Origin: Halorubrum lacusprofundi ATCC 49239
GTDB lineage: Archaea; Halobacteriota; Halobacteria; Halobacteriales; Haloferacaceae
Assembly: GCF_000022205.1 (NCBI RefSeq)
Contig: NC_012029.1
Location: forward strand, 1,488,001 to 1,552,000
Length of the DNA: 64,000 bases
Direction of reading: 5' to 3'
Below are positions 42,773 to 55,575 of this stretch, piece after piece; position 1 is the stretch's first letter, and the number at the start of each line of letters is the position of its first letter. The notes beneath the pieces were generated by a model. That model had not been told where the DNA came from. It did not search any database and saw only the letters and a list, made by a program, of their open reading frames with translations. The position numbers were made by a program, and so were the translations under genes.

Positions 42773-44290
42773 TCACACGGGATTCACCGCGGTCTCCGCC
42801 TCGAAGGAGACCTCGAACACTGCCCCGCTGTCGTTGTGGACATCGACCTCCCAGCCGTGTGCGTCGACGATGCGGTCGACGATGGCGAGTCCGATACCCG
42901 AACTGTCAGCGGTCGAAAACCCAGAGTCGAAAAGCGAACCGCGTACGTCGGAGGGAATGCCTGGCCCGTCGTCAGCGATATACATCCCCCCGCCGTCGGC
43001 ACCGTCGGTTCGAGGGCCGATCTCGATCGCGACGCTCGGGCCGGCGTGGTCGACGGCGTCGCCGGGCTTCGCCCGGCTGCCAGTGGAGGCGTGCTCCACG
43101 CTGTTCCGGAAGAGATTCTCGAGCATCTGCTGGAGCCGGGTGGGATCGGCACGCACCCGACCAATCTCGTCGGTAAGCGTCAGGGTCGCGTCGGGCGCGC
43201 GGACCGCCTGCCAAGCCTCCTCGACGACGCCGGCCACCGAGGTTGATTCGGTTTTTCCGATCGTGTCCCCGCGTTTCGCCAACATAAGGAGGTTGTCGAT
43301 GAGCGCTTCCATCCGCGTCACCGCCCGATCCATCGGCTCATATGTCGATAGCGAGATCTCGTTTTCGACCAGATCTAGATATCCTGAAAGCACGTTGAGT
43401 GGATTCCTAAGGTCGTGTGAAACGACCGCGCTGAACTGCTCGAGCTGTTCCGTTCGGCGACGGAGTTCCAGCCGTCGGTCGTTGCGCGCGATGGTGTGCG
43501 CGATCAGATCGGCGAACGTTCGGTAGAGATCCACCTCCTCATCGGTCCACGCACGCCACGTATCAGTTTCGAAGGACAACACGCCGACCAAATTCCAGTC
43601 GGCGACGAGCGGGACGTGGACAGTCGCCGTCGGATAGCTCTCCTCTTCGCCGGAGGCACCGCTCTCGTCCACAGAGTGGTCCGCCAGTTCCGGCGGAACC
43701 GACGGCCGGACCACATTCTCGAACATCGAAAGTCGATCGGCGTCTGGGAATCCATCGAGGGAGTGTGATTCGGTGTCGCACCTTTCGGGACACCAGACGT
43801 ACGCTGGGTCGAACGTCTCTCCCTCTCGGAGATAACAAACGATTCGGTTGAGTTCGGCGTGTTCACCGACGTTCTCCATGGTCCAACAGATCTTCGTGTC
43901 GACCTCGTCTGACCGCGTACTCATCAGCGTCGATCCCGAGTCTAACAGAACCTCGCGGAGCTGTTCGGCGTCGTCCGAGCCGAACTGAATCCGTCTCGGC
44001 TCCACCGCGTCGAGTAGTCGCTCGACGAGTGGATCCGTGTCAGAGCCCGGTTCGGTTGTCTCCGAGATCGGCTCGGTGACCACGTCGTCTGCACCGACTC
44101 GAAGCGCGATACGAAACGACTCAGCGGTCGCTGTCTCGAGAACGACGATGACGGGGACGGGGACGCTCTTAGGCGTCGCCGCGAGTCGGTCAGCGATCGA
44201 TATATCTGTTGCCGCCTCGGTAGTTGTGACGATACCACAGGCGTCAGCCAGCGGCTGCAGATCGGTGTCTTCGGTCGCCTCCAGCAGCAC
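42773..44290 (-). CDS. Sensor histidine kinase (GAF-HisKA-HATPase), N-terminus interrupted
   Basis: 505 residues from GTG 44290. Residues 1-85 resemble a degenerate receiver domain (VPVPVIVVLETATAESFRIA, then GADDVVTEPIS), 115-270 a GAF domain, then HisKA with H292 (SAVVSHDLRNPLNVLSGYL) and a HATPase domain (ENLFRNSVEHAS, YIADDGPGIP, SSGIGLAIVDRIVDAHG). It is presumably a cytoplasmic kinase. Oddity: upstream in the same frame 44395-44336 reads MYVGDDSDVQARVSRAVETA, typical of a receiver start, then TGA at 44335-44333, then continues in frame into this gene. Either the normal start is lost to a nonsense mutation, or translation begins at GTG 44290 with a shortened receiver. Confidence 0.8.
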   Translation of the reverse strand: MLLEATEDTDLQPLADACGIVTTTEAATDISIADRLAATPKSVPVPVIVVLETATAESFRIALRVGADDVVTEPISETTEPGSDTDPLVERLLDAVEPRRIQFGSDDAEQLREVLLDSGSTLMSTRSDEVDTKICWTMENVGEHAELNRIVCYLREGETFDPAYVWCPERCDTESHSLDGFPDADRLSMFENVVRPSVPPELADHSVDESGASGEEESYPTATVHVPLVADWNLVGVLSFETDTWRAWTDEEVDLYRTFADLIAHTIARNDRRLELRRRTEQLEQFSAVVSHDLRNPLNVLSGYLDLVENEISLSTYEPMDRAVTRMEALIDNLLMLAKRGDTIGKTESTSVAGVVEEAWQAVRAPDATLTLTDEIGRVRADPTRLQQMLENLFRNSVEHASTGSRAKPGDAVDHAGPSVAIEIGPRTDGADGGGMYIADDGPGIPSDVRGSLFDSGFSTADSSGIGLAIVDRIVDAHGWEVDVHNDSGAVFEVSFEAETAVNPV

Positions 44291-44511
44291 GTCCGTAGCG
44301 GTCGCGCGGTAGTCCGGAGCCCGCGAACCGCTTCACGCCGTCTCGACCGCGCGTGATACACGCGCCTGCACGTCCGAATCGTCTCCGACGTACATCACGG
44401 CTGAACGCCGGTGCATACACCGAAATTTCACCGATCGCATTTGAAGCTTAACCCAAAAATATCGGCTTCGAGAACCTCGCGTTACGGTTCAAGGAGCATC
44501 AGTCGAAGATA

Positions 44512-45399
44512 TCACGCTCTGCTTTCGGTTGCGGTGAGACCAATACCACCGAGAACGACGGCGCCACCGGCGAGCGTGAACGCCGTGGGAGCCTCCGCGA
44601 GGAACACGAACGCGAGAATCGTTGCCCCGACCGGTTCGCCGAGCAACGACACCGATACGACGCTCGATTTGAGGTGCGCGAGCGCCCAGTTGAGCACGGT
44701 GTGACCCAACAGCCCCGGTCCGACGGCGAGGCCGACAAAGATCGCCCATTCGCTCGGCGGATACCCGGTTAATGCGTGCCCCTCCGCGAGAACGATCGCG
44801 AGGAGTGAGAGGGTACAGACACCGTACACGACCACCACGTAGGGGATCAGCGCGACCCGCTGGCGAATCGATCGTCCAGCGAGCACGTATCCAGCGGCCA
44901 TGATGGCGCCGAACAGTGCCAGTCCGTTCCCGTAGATCGGTCGCGGTCCGACCAGCACGCCGCCAAGGAGATCGCCGAGCGACATCGCCATCATTCCGGC
45001 GACAGCCACCGCGATGCCCACGGTCATCCGAGACGTCACGCGCTCGCGCAACAGGAGCCACGCCCCGAGCGCCACGAACACCGGCTGCGCCTGAACAAGC
45101 GTGACGCTCGCAGCGACGCTCGTCCAGTTGAGGCTCTCGAACCACGCAGCGAAGTGCAGCGCGAGCGCGATCCCTGAGAGCGTCGCGAATATGAGGTCTT
45201 GGCGAGTGATGCCGGCGAGCTGTGTCCGATAGCGCCAGAGTGCGACGGGGACCAGCGGGAGCGTTGTAAACAGCACCCGATAGAATGCGGCGACCGAACT
45301 CGGCGCGTCACTGAGGCGGACGAGAATCGCCCCCCCGCTCACAGCGGTCACCGCAATCACAAGCCCGACCGCCGGTGAGACGCGCAGATTCGTCGACAT
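44512..45399 (-). CDS. EamA-type (DMT) transporter
   Basis: 295 residues with ten predicted membrane helices in two five-helix repeats; the second repeat ends GEPVGATILAFVFLAEAPTA. LRERVTSRMTVGIAVAVAG and NGLALFGAIMAAGYVLAGRS are typical of the drug/metabolite transporter superfamily. The substrate is unknown. It is upstream of the kinase on the same strand; 116 bp separate its stop from the interrupted receiver start. Confidence 0.9.
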   Translation of the reverse strand: MSTNLRVSPAVGLVIAVTAVSGGAILVRLSDAPSSVAAFYRVLFTTLPLVPVALWRYRTQLAGITRQDLIFATLSGIALALHFAAWFESLNWTSVAASVTLVQAQPVFVALGAWLLLRERVTSRMTVGIAVAVAGMMAMSLGDLLGGVLVGPRPIYGNGLALFGAIMAAGYVLAGRSIRQRVALIPYVVVVYGVCTLSLLAIVLAEGHALTGYPPSEWAIFVGLAVGPGLLGHTVLNWALAHLKSSVVSVSLLGEPVGATILAFVFLAEAPTAFTLAGGAVVLGGIGLTATESRA

Positions 45400-45553
45400 C
45401 CGTTCAATTCTTCAGTTCTAATCCCTCCCAGTTACCGGTTTCGGGACACTCCAGTACGAAATATTGTGAGACTCGACCGGGCAAAGGAGATGCCGACGCC
45501 TCCGCACCGATACGTCCGACGGGCCTTTAGAAACGGGAGCCGAACGACCGCGT

Positions 45554-45856
45554 ATGTGTGCAGACACGTTCGGGGTTGGTATCCGCCTCACCGAAGAGGA
45601 GTTCCAGTTCGTCGTCGGCGTTCCGTCAGATGTCGACTCCGGTTGGACCGATCCAGAGGAGTTCCAGTCGCTCGTCGCCGAGGCGGTCTGGGAACGACTC
45701 GATCGGCAGTCCGTATTCGAGGCCGTCGCCGACCGCTTCCGATCCGGTGAGACGGCGACACTCGGGACGGTAACACTCGATCCCGACGGCACCGTGATCT
45801 CATGCGATCTCAGTATTCCCGCTGGAGGAGTTGACAAGGACGATTCTGACGAGTGA
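45554..45856 (+). CDS. Conserved haloarchaeal small protein
   Basis: 100 residues. MCADTFGVGIRLTEEEFQFV, FQSLVAEAVWERLDRQSVFE and ATLGTVTLDPDGTVISCDLS form a small alpha/beta pattern with no signal peptide. The family is seen in Halobacteria (DUF8124-like, from memory) without function. A TATA-like CCTTTAGAAAC at about 45525 fits a leaderless start. It converges on the next gene on the minus strand. Confidence 0.6.
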   Translation: MCADTFGVGIRLTEEEFQFVVGVPSDVDSGWTDPEEFQSLVAEAVWERLDRQSVFEAVADRFRSGETATLGTVTLDPDGTVISCDLSIPAGGVDKDDSDE

Positions 45857-45873
45857 CGACACCTGTGCCGGTG

Positions 45874-46770
45874 TTACTCTCCGAGCGGTGCGTCAATTTC
45901 GTCGTTTTTGTCGTCCCCGTCAGTTTCAGTCGCTAGCGTCGCCCCGATCGCCCACATACGTGCCGGCTTGTACGCAGTGAGGTCGTATCGCGTCGGGCCA
46001 ACGGTCTCACTCCATGTGTCTAAGACACCAAGTGTGACCAGTCCTGACAGGGTCGCGCCAAGCGTCCGCGGCGTCGTCCCCGATTCGGAAAGTATCGCGT
46101 GAACCTGCTTCGCCTGCGGATAGTTCCGTTCACACAGTTCGACGCCAGTTCGTGCTTCCGCCCAATGATGGCGGACGTAGCCGAACGTCGTCGGATCGTC
46201 TCGCCGGAGTCCGTCGAGGGCCGCGTCAACTGAGTGATCGATCCGCTCGACATTGTCGACAGGATCGAACAGTGACGCGACTGACGGCGCCGTCCGTTCC
46301 GCGTACGAACAGCCGATCACAACACTTCCATTACAGTCTTCGAGTCGAGTACGTAACCCGTCGGTAAACTCTACCACTGCATCTCGACCACGCTCGGCTA
46401 ACAGGGGTTCGAGGTCGTCGACAATCACAGTGAATTCGAGATCACGAGCGTCCACAACGTGACCTGCAACCGCATCAAGGATGCGCTCGACGTCGACTGG
46501 TGCGCCAAGTACAGTGTAGGCGAGCCGCCGGTCTGGTACGACCTGAGTGGCCATGGCGGCACCACGCGTGAGATCGCTAGCAGAAACGATAGCCTCTCGC
46601 TTCGGGAGCGTACCCGTAATTTGCCGCCACCCTCGCCGCCACTCCTCGATTCCCGTTTCGAACAACACCGAGATCACCTGTTCCGAAGCAGCACCGTCAC
46701 GGACCGGTGGTTGTCCGCGATCGGACACACGTACCGTGAAATGGCGGCCGGACTGCGTCGGAACAGGCAT
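45874..46770 (-). CDS. DUF7504-type RecA-like protein / regulator
   Basis: 298 residues from ATG 46770 (MPVPTQSGRHFTVRVSDRGQ). The start is favoured over upstream in-frame ATGs because the TATA box (AGTTTATGC, about 46799-46806) lies just 29-36 bp before it. ISVLFETGIEEWRRGWRQ and VSASDLTRGAA resemble a degenerate P-loop ATPase core; LEFTVIVDDLEPLLAERGRD is a Walker-B-like strand; the C-terminal half (ILSESGTTPRTLGATLSGLV) looks like a winged helix. Such DUF7504/HTR-like proteins are common in Halobacteria, often near signalling genes, but have no proven role. Confidence 0.65.
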   Translation of the reverse strand: MPVPTQSGRHFTVRVSDRGQPPVRDGAASEQVISVLFETGIEEWRRGWRQITGTLPKREAIVSASDLTRGAAMATQVVPDRRLAYTVLGAPVDVERILDAVAGHVVDARDLEFTVIVDDLEPLLAERGRDAVVEFTDGLRTRLEDCNGSVVIGCSYAERTAPSVASLFDPVDNVERIDHSVDAALDGLRRDDPTTFGYVRHHWAEARTGVELCERNYPQAKQVHAILSESGTTPRTLGATLSGLVTLGVLDTWSETVGPTRYDLTAYKPARMWAIGATLATETDGDDKNDEIDAPLGE

Positions 46771-46889
46771 CGTTACATTCCCTTCATCAACAAACCGCAT
46801 AAACTTATGGGACCACATCTCAATATTGAGAGCCTCTCTGAATGAAACGCGGTTGCGTGTGAAACACAGCACCGCCGCTCTCTATACGT

Positions 46890-46921
46890 GAAAAAAGCCC
46901 ACGGACGTAGTGTCCGTGGGC
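46890..46921 (-). terminator. Intrinsic terminator of the rRNA operon
   Basis: On the minus strand GCCCACGGAC and GTCCGTGGGC form a perfect 10-bp stem with a 5-nt loop, followed by TTTTTT (46896-46891). It lies 36 bp behind the 5S gene and is the expected end of the operon transcript. No tRNA-Cys gene follows the 5S, although one often does in haloarchaea. Confidence 0.85.
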
Positions 46922-46956
46922 AAAATTACGAGTGGGAGTATACTCCCGTATGAATG

Positions 46957-47077
46957 GTAGGCGGCGAACCGCGGTTCCCAGAGGATCGCTCACTCCAGTA
47001 CTTCCCGGTACGCTGGTGGGCTTAACTTCCGTGTTCGGAATGGGTACGGGTGTTGCTCCACCGCTATGGCCGCCTTT
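46957..47077 (-). rRNA. 5S ribosomal RNA
   Basis: The minus strand reads from about 47077 (TAAAGGCGGCCATAGCGGTG) to 46957, with the hallmark CCCATTCCGAACACGGAAGT and a 3' end (GCGGTTCGCCGCCTACC) that pairs with the 5' end. It is 121 nt; ends are accurate to 1-2 nt. It is the distal gene of the operon. Confidence 0.95.
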
Positions 47078-47183
47078 ACGCCGACTCTCGGAATTGAACC
47101 GAGACTCTCTCCACGCTTTCGCGGAGAGAGACGCCTGTGTCGGTGGTTCTTCCGACCGTGTATATGTGCGATCCAGTTACCGC

Positions 47184-50236
<3,053 letters not shown>

Positions 50237-50407
50237 TGGACGTCTGGATCGCACGTATACACGGTCGTCATTGGATCACGTCCAGGCAGGAGCGTGTCCA
50301 TCGAACCCTTCCCATCCGCGGTTTCCCGGGATGGTGCATCGGTCGTCGTCTACTCGATCCGAGTCGCGTCTCCCACTTAAGGGGACGGATTCGGACCGAG
50401 GCTGACA

Positions 50408-50479
50408 TGGACTCACTGGGATTCGAACCCAGGGCATCCTCCTTGCAAAGGAGGCACTCTACCGCTGAGCTATGAGCCC
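50408..50479 (-). tRNA. tRNA-Ala (anticodon TGC)
   Basis: 72 nt on the minus strand, GGGCTCATAGCTCAGCGGTA to ...GTGAGTCCA, with all four arms. The acceptor stem pairs 7 of 7 (one G-U), the anticodon loop is CTTTGCAAG with TGC, and the T-loop is GGTTCGAATCC. It lies in the 16S-23S spacer, the normal haloarchaeal position. No intron. CCA is not encoded beyond the discriminator. Confidence 0.97.
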
Positions 50480-50638
50480 ACCTTCCCACGCGGGAAGGAT
50501 GTATCTCCGTTTGTGTGAACCGTGGTAGTTCGTCGGTGTCCAGGCCGGCGGATAGTCGGACACAGACCATGCATGAATAGTGACCGTCTGGTGACGGTCG
50601 AAAGGTGAGCTCGCCCAGAAGGCGAGTCTCGGGTCGGT

Positions 50639-52107
<1,469 letters not shown>

Positions 52108-52149
52108 GTATAACCTCCGAGCCTGATTCCCGGCTCAGAGGGGTGTTGG

Positions 52150-52180
52150 CGGGTTTTGACTTGCGATAAGTCAAAACACC
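52150..52180 (-). other. Leader hairpin before 16S
   Basis: GTTTTGACTT and AAGTCAAAAC (about 52153-52177) form a perfect 10-bp stem with a 5-nt loop in the pre-16S leader. It is separate from the main processing stem and may be a folding or processing element. Confidence 0.55.
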
Positions 52181-52388
52181 ATTGCATGGTCTATGTGGTG
52201 TCCAGTTCACCCAGCGACCTGGATGACACCGAACTACCACGGCTCACATCAGATTTCCTCTTACGCCGGAGCGCAGGGGGCGAAATCCTCATTCGGGTGA
52301 GTCGAGTAAATCGACTCTGCGAAACCGGGACGAATTGAACGTCCCGAGTCCGCGGTGCGTTCTTCGCGTTTTAACCGAACGGACTTAT

Positions 52389-52503
52389 ACACTTAAGCAC
52401 GTCGGAACGCTTCGACCGACCGCAGAGCGGTCGGCCGTTGTCCCCCACGACGAGGGACCTTCGCATTCAACACGAATGCCGGGTTGTACTTAACCCCGTC
52501 GAA
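52389..52503 (-). promoter_or_regulatory. Tandem rRNA promoters
   Basis: Two minus-strand elements share a form known from haloarchaeal rRNA promoters: TTCGACGGGGTTAAGTAC (52503-52486) and TTCCGACGTGCTTAAGTGT (52407-52389), 96 bp apart. Between them CCGACCGC/GCGGTCGG (52416-52434) makes an 8-bp hairpin. Multiple promoters of this kind drive high rRNA output. The leader from here to 52108 contains the processing arms. The stretch 52504-52782 up to the TBP promoter has no gene and nothing else I can support. Confidence 0.65.
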
Positions 52504-52782
52504 CTATCGTCTCCACGTCATGCGTTTTCATTGAGATCAGTTCGCACGAGGAGGCCGAATTTTCGACACACGAAACAGATAGAAGACCCCCCGGACGGTT
52601 TGACCGCCGATCCGAAAACCTCGAGAATTATCAAAATACTATCATAGTCTTCGGCAGGATCGCCGCGCGTATCAAACCGAGACCGTGGTCGGTTCACCGG
52701 CCCTATCTGTAGGTGATACTTCTCGATTGTCGGTTGGGTGTGCGTTTGCAGAGAGACACTGCGCGGCCAACGATCGAGAGGT

Positions 52783-52834
52783 CGTTTATACCACGGGCGT
52801 TTATAAGGGAGGGGGACACATATAAAAGCGAACG
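52783..52834 (+). promoter_or_regulatory. TBP gene promoter with three TATA-like elements
   Basis: CGTTTATA occurs at 52783-52790 and again at 52798-52805 (15-bp spacing), followed by ACATATAAAAG at 52818-52828. The second is about 30-37 bp before ATG 52835 and fits a leaderless start. The third is too close to the ATG to start a useful mRNA but lies where the start site would be. Binding of TBP there could block its own transcription; this autoregulation is inference. Confidence 0.55.
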
Positions 52835-53395
52835 ATGACGAACCCTGCAGATTCGATCGAGATCCAGAACGTAGTTGCATCGACGGGGATCGGCCAAGAG
52901 CTCGATTTGGAGGCGCTCGCCGAGGACCTTCCGGGCGCTGATTTCAACCCCGACAACTTCCCGGGGCTCGTCTACCGGACCCAGGAACCGAAGGCGGCCG
53001 CGCTCATTTTCCGGTCAGGGAAGATCGTCTGCACGGGTGCGAAAAGCATCGATGACGTTCACGAGGCGCTCGGGATCATCTTCGAGAAACTCCGCGGACT
53101 GCAGATTCCCGTCGAAGAGGACCCGGAAATCACCGTTCAGAACATCGTCTCGAGCGCCGACCTCGGGCACAACCTTAACCTCAACGCGCTCGCGATCGGG
53201 CTTGGACTCGAAGACGTCGAGTACGAGCCGGAGCAGTTCCCGGGTCTCGTGTACCGGATGGACGAACCGGAAGTCGTGATTCTCCTGTTTGGGAGTGGGA
53301 AGATCGTCATCACCGGTGGGAAGCGGACCGACGACGCGGAAGAAGCCGTAGAGGAGATCGTCGAACGGATCGAAGGGCTCGGCCTACTAGGATAG
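52835..53395 (+). CDS. tbp: TATA-box-binding protein
   Basis: 186 residues with the two-fold symmetric TBP saddle: repeat 1 IQNVVASTGIGQELDLEAL ... NFPGLVYRTQEPKAAALIF ... SGKIVCTGAK, and repeat 2 VQNIVSSADLGHNLNLNAL ... QFPGLVYRMDEPEVVILLF ... SGKIVITGGKR. Length and acidic surface are typical of haloarchaeal TBP. It binds TATA boxes and, with a TFB (two are in this window), recruits RNA polymerase. It converges with orc1; the 130-bp gap between them holds no gene. Confidence 0.98.
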   Translation: MTNPADSIEIQNVVASTGIGQELDLEALAEDLPGADFNPDNFPGLVYRTQEPKAAALIFRSGKIVCTGAKSIDDVHEALGIIFEKLRGLQIPVEEDPEITVQNIVSSADLGHNLNLNALAIGLGLEDVEYEPEQFPGLVYRMDEPEVVILLFGSGKIVITGGKRTDDAEEAVEEIVERIEGLGLLG

Positions 53396-53527
53396 CGAAG
53401 CACGATCGGATCGCGATCGAATTGTGGTTGAACGAAGGGCAAAGGGTGAAGGGCGACGGACCACAGGCGGTTGAACCGGCGATCGGGCCGAATCGATTCG
53501 ATACAGTTGCGAGTGCTTTTCAACCAG

Positions 53528-54730
53528 TTACTGGGAGGCGTCTTCTGTCAGTACTTCTTTGACAACGCTCGGGTCCTCCAACAGCTGGTGTTTTGTGTAG
53601 CTCCCTTCCGCGCTTCCCCCGCTGTGTTTCGACTGTTCGATAATGTCGAGGAAAGCGTGCTCCTTGAGAAGGTCACGGACTCGACGGAGAGAGAGGCTGT
53701 CAGAGCCCTCCTGTCGGCAGATGTTTTCGTATATTTCGTACACGCGGCTGGTTCGGAACCCATCCTGACGACCGCTCGAAAGCGAGAGCAGCGCGAGCGC
53801 CTGAAGGACGTATCGAGAGTGCGGCGTCGAGCCGCGGATGAGTTCACGGAATCGGTCGGTCTCCGCGCGCTCGCGTGCCTGTGTAACGAACTTCTCTTTA
53901 ACCGTCGGTTCGCCGTTACTCTGTGCGATCTCACCTGCGTACCGAAGGATGTCAATGGCCTTGCGCGCGTCACCGTGTTCGCGCGCGGCGAGCGCGGCAG
54001 CGCGCGGGATCGTCGACGGTTCGAGGACATCGTCGTGAAACGCGTCCGCGCGCGCCTGCATAATTTCACGGAGTTGGTTGGCATCGTACGGAGGGAACAC
54101 AAACTCGCGCTCACAGAGACTCGATTTGACTCGTTCGTCCATGCGGTCCTTGTACTGGATCTTGTTGCTGATACCCACGACTCCAAGCTTGCAGTCGGTG
54201 ATCTTGCCGGCCTCGCCGGCTCGCGAAAGCTGCATCAAGATCGCGTCGTCGTCGAGTTTGTCGATCTCGTCGAGGATAATGAGGACAACGTCGTAGCGCT
54301 GATCGAGGATCCGCCAGAGCCGCTTGTAATACGTCGAGGTGGAGAGACCCTTATCCGGGACGTTGATCCCGGTGGCGTCCGGATCGTTCACCGCGTCGGC
54401 GATTGTCTGAACGGCCTGTGTCTCGGTCGTGTCCTGTGCGCAGTCGACGTACGCGAACGTCGCGTTGACGCCTTCCTCGCCCGCGGTTGAAACGAGGCGC
54501 TTTGAGACGTACTTTGCGCAGAGCGACTTCCCGGTTCCCGTCTTTCCGTAGATCAGAACGTTACTCGGGCTCTGACCGAAAATCGCCGGATTGACCGCCG
54601 TCGCAAGGTCGGCGATCTCGTCGTCGCGGCCGACGATCCGACCCTCTCCGGGGAGATGGCTGATCTCGAGGAGTTCCTTGTTCGCGAAGATCGGGTCCTC
54701 CCTAGTGAAGAGGTCGTCCGCTGCGTCCAT
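53528..54730 (-). CDS. orc1: Orc1/Cdc6 origin-recognition protein
   Basis: 400 residues from ATG 54730 (MDAADDLFTREDPIFANKEL). AAA+ ATPase: Walker A IYGKTGTGKSLCAKY, Walker B VVLIILDEIDKLDDDA, sensor-1 LGVVGISNKIQYKD and sensor-2 EHGDARKAIDILRYAGEIA. The C-terminal winged helix (about 320-400) binds origin repeats. The gene reads away from a repeat-rich AT-rich region with ORB-like sites, the first being 6 bp from the ATG, so it is likely the cognate initiator of that origin and may repress its own promoter. Confidence 0.96.
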   Translation of the reverse strand: MDAADDLFTREDPIFANKELLEISHLPGEGRIVGRDDEIADLATAVNPAIFGQSPSNVLIYGKTGTGKSLCAKYVSKRLVSTAGEEGVNATFAYVDCAQDTTETQAVQTIADAVNDPDATGINVPDKGLSTSTYYKRLWRILDQRYDVVLIILDEIDKLDDDAILMQLSRAGEAGKITDCKLGVVGISNKIQYKDRMDERVKSSLCEREFVFPPYDANQLREIMQARADAFHDDVLEPSTIPRAAALAAREHGDARKAIDILRYAGEIAQSNGEPTVKEKFVTQARERAETDRFRELIRGSTPHSRYVLQALALLSLSSGRQDGFRTSRVYEIYENICRQEGSDSLSLRRVRDLLKEHAFLDIIEQSKHSGGSAEGSYTKHQLLEDPSVVKEVLTEDASQ

Positions 54731-55493
54731 AGGATCGACACCGGGTTTCCGGTGAAATGCGTTCCGCTTCGACCGTGACGAAACGGCGTTTGAGACACAC
54801 ACCGTGTTTCCGGTGAAATAGGGCGAATGGGGTGGGGAGGGAGGATCGATGGGAAAATATAAAACGGGCCGGGGAAGACTCGACAGCCAAATTCACCGGA
54901 AACCCGGTGTCACTGCTCCAAATCGACCACCAATAAAACGGATGGCGCAGAGAGAACAAATCGGGGGGTACAAACACCACAGTATCAGGAGACGCGTATA
55001 CGATAGAGCACAAGACGCCAATTAGCGCATAATACACGAGAAAGTGGAGAAATACAAAGGAGTGTAGAGAACGAAGAATACAGATACGAGATACGAACCC
55101 GAAACGGGAGACCGAATTTCCGGTGAAAGACTAGCCTTCGGCTCCTAATTATCTTATTTCTTGGCTTGACGGACTATACTCAAAACCTGTTTATAATTCT
55201 TTCTATGATATAACAGAGATTGAGGCGACGAGTCCGATATCTAAAATCGGAATCTACCACCACAGCCCACCACAGCCCGCCACCACTAGACGCCCACCAT
55301 CCACTAACCCCATTTCACCGGAAACATGGTGTGTCTCTCAAACAGATAACTCTCGAACAAGTCACCAACGGTCATTCACAACTGTCGCCTACAACCGTCA
55401 ACAGGCAGCTGTCGACAAACAGGCAGCTGTCGACAGATAACCGCACGAGATGCAAAAAATCGATCGACGAGCCGCGAGGTACCGTGAGTCTGT
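54731..55493. other. Chromosomal replication origin (oriC) with ORB-like repeats
   Basis: The gene-free region upstream of orc1 contains five copies of the haloarchaeal origin recognition box core TTTCCGGTGAAA or its complement: 54736-54758 and 54798-54819 (same orientation), 54891-54915 (inverted), 55111-55130 (direct), 55312-55336 (inverted). Inverted outer pairs around AT-rich DNA at 55135-55215 (OTTATCTTATTTC-like, highly A/T) fit a duplex-unwinding element. A 17-bp repeat, ACAGGCAGCTGTCGACA, occurs twice at 55401-55435. This layout matches known orc1-linked origins in haloarchaea. Activity is not provable from sequence. Confidence 0.82.
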
Positions 55494-55573
55494 TTACCCC
55501 ACCTACCCCACCTACCCCACCTACCCCACCTACCCCACCTACCCTATCCTACCTACCCTAGCCTACCCTACCT
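55494..55573 (-). repeat. G-rich 9-bp tandem repeat behind maeB
   Basis: CCTACCCCA is repeated five times, then decays (CTACCCTATC, CTACCCTAG). On the minus strand, which is the maeB mRNA strand, this is TGGGGTAGG repeated, starting 2 nt after the stop codon. Four or more G-runs of 3-4 could form a G-quadruplex in RNA or single-stranded DNA. It separates the origin from the gene. Confidence 0.7.
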
Positions 55574-55575
55574 GG

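Noticed and set aside
55494-55573. The CCTACCCCA array as a CRISPR
   Set aside because: Units are contiguous 9-bp repeats with no spacers.
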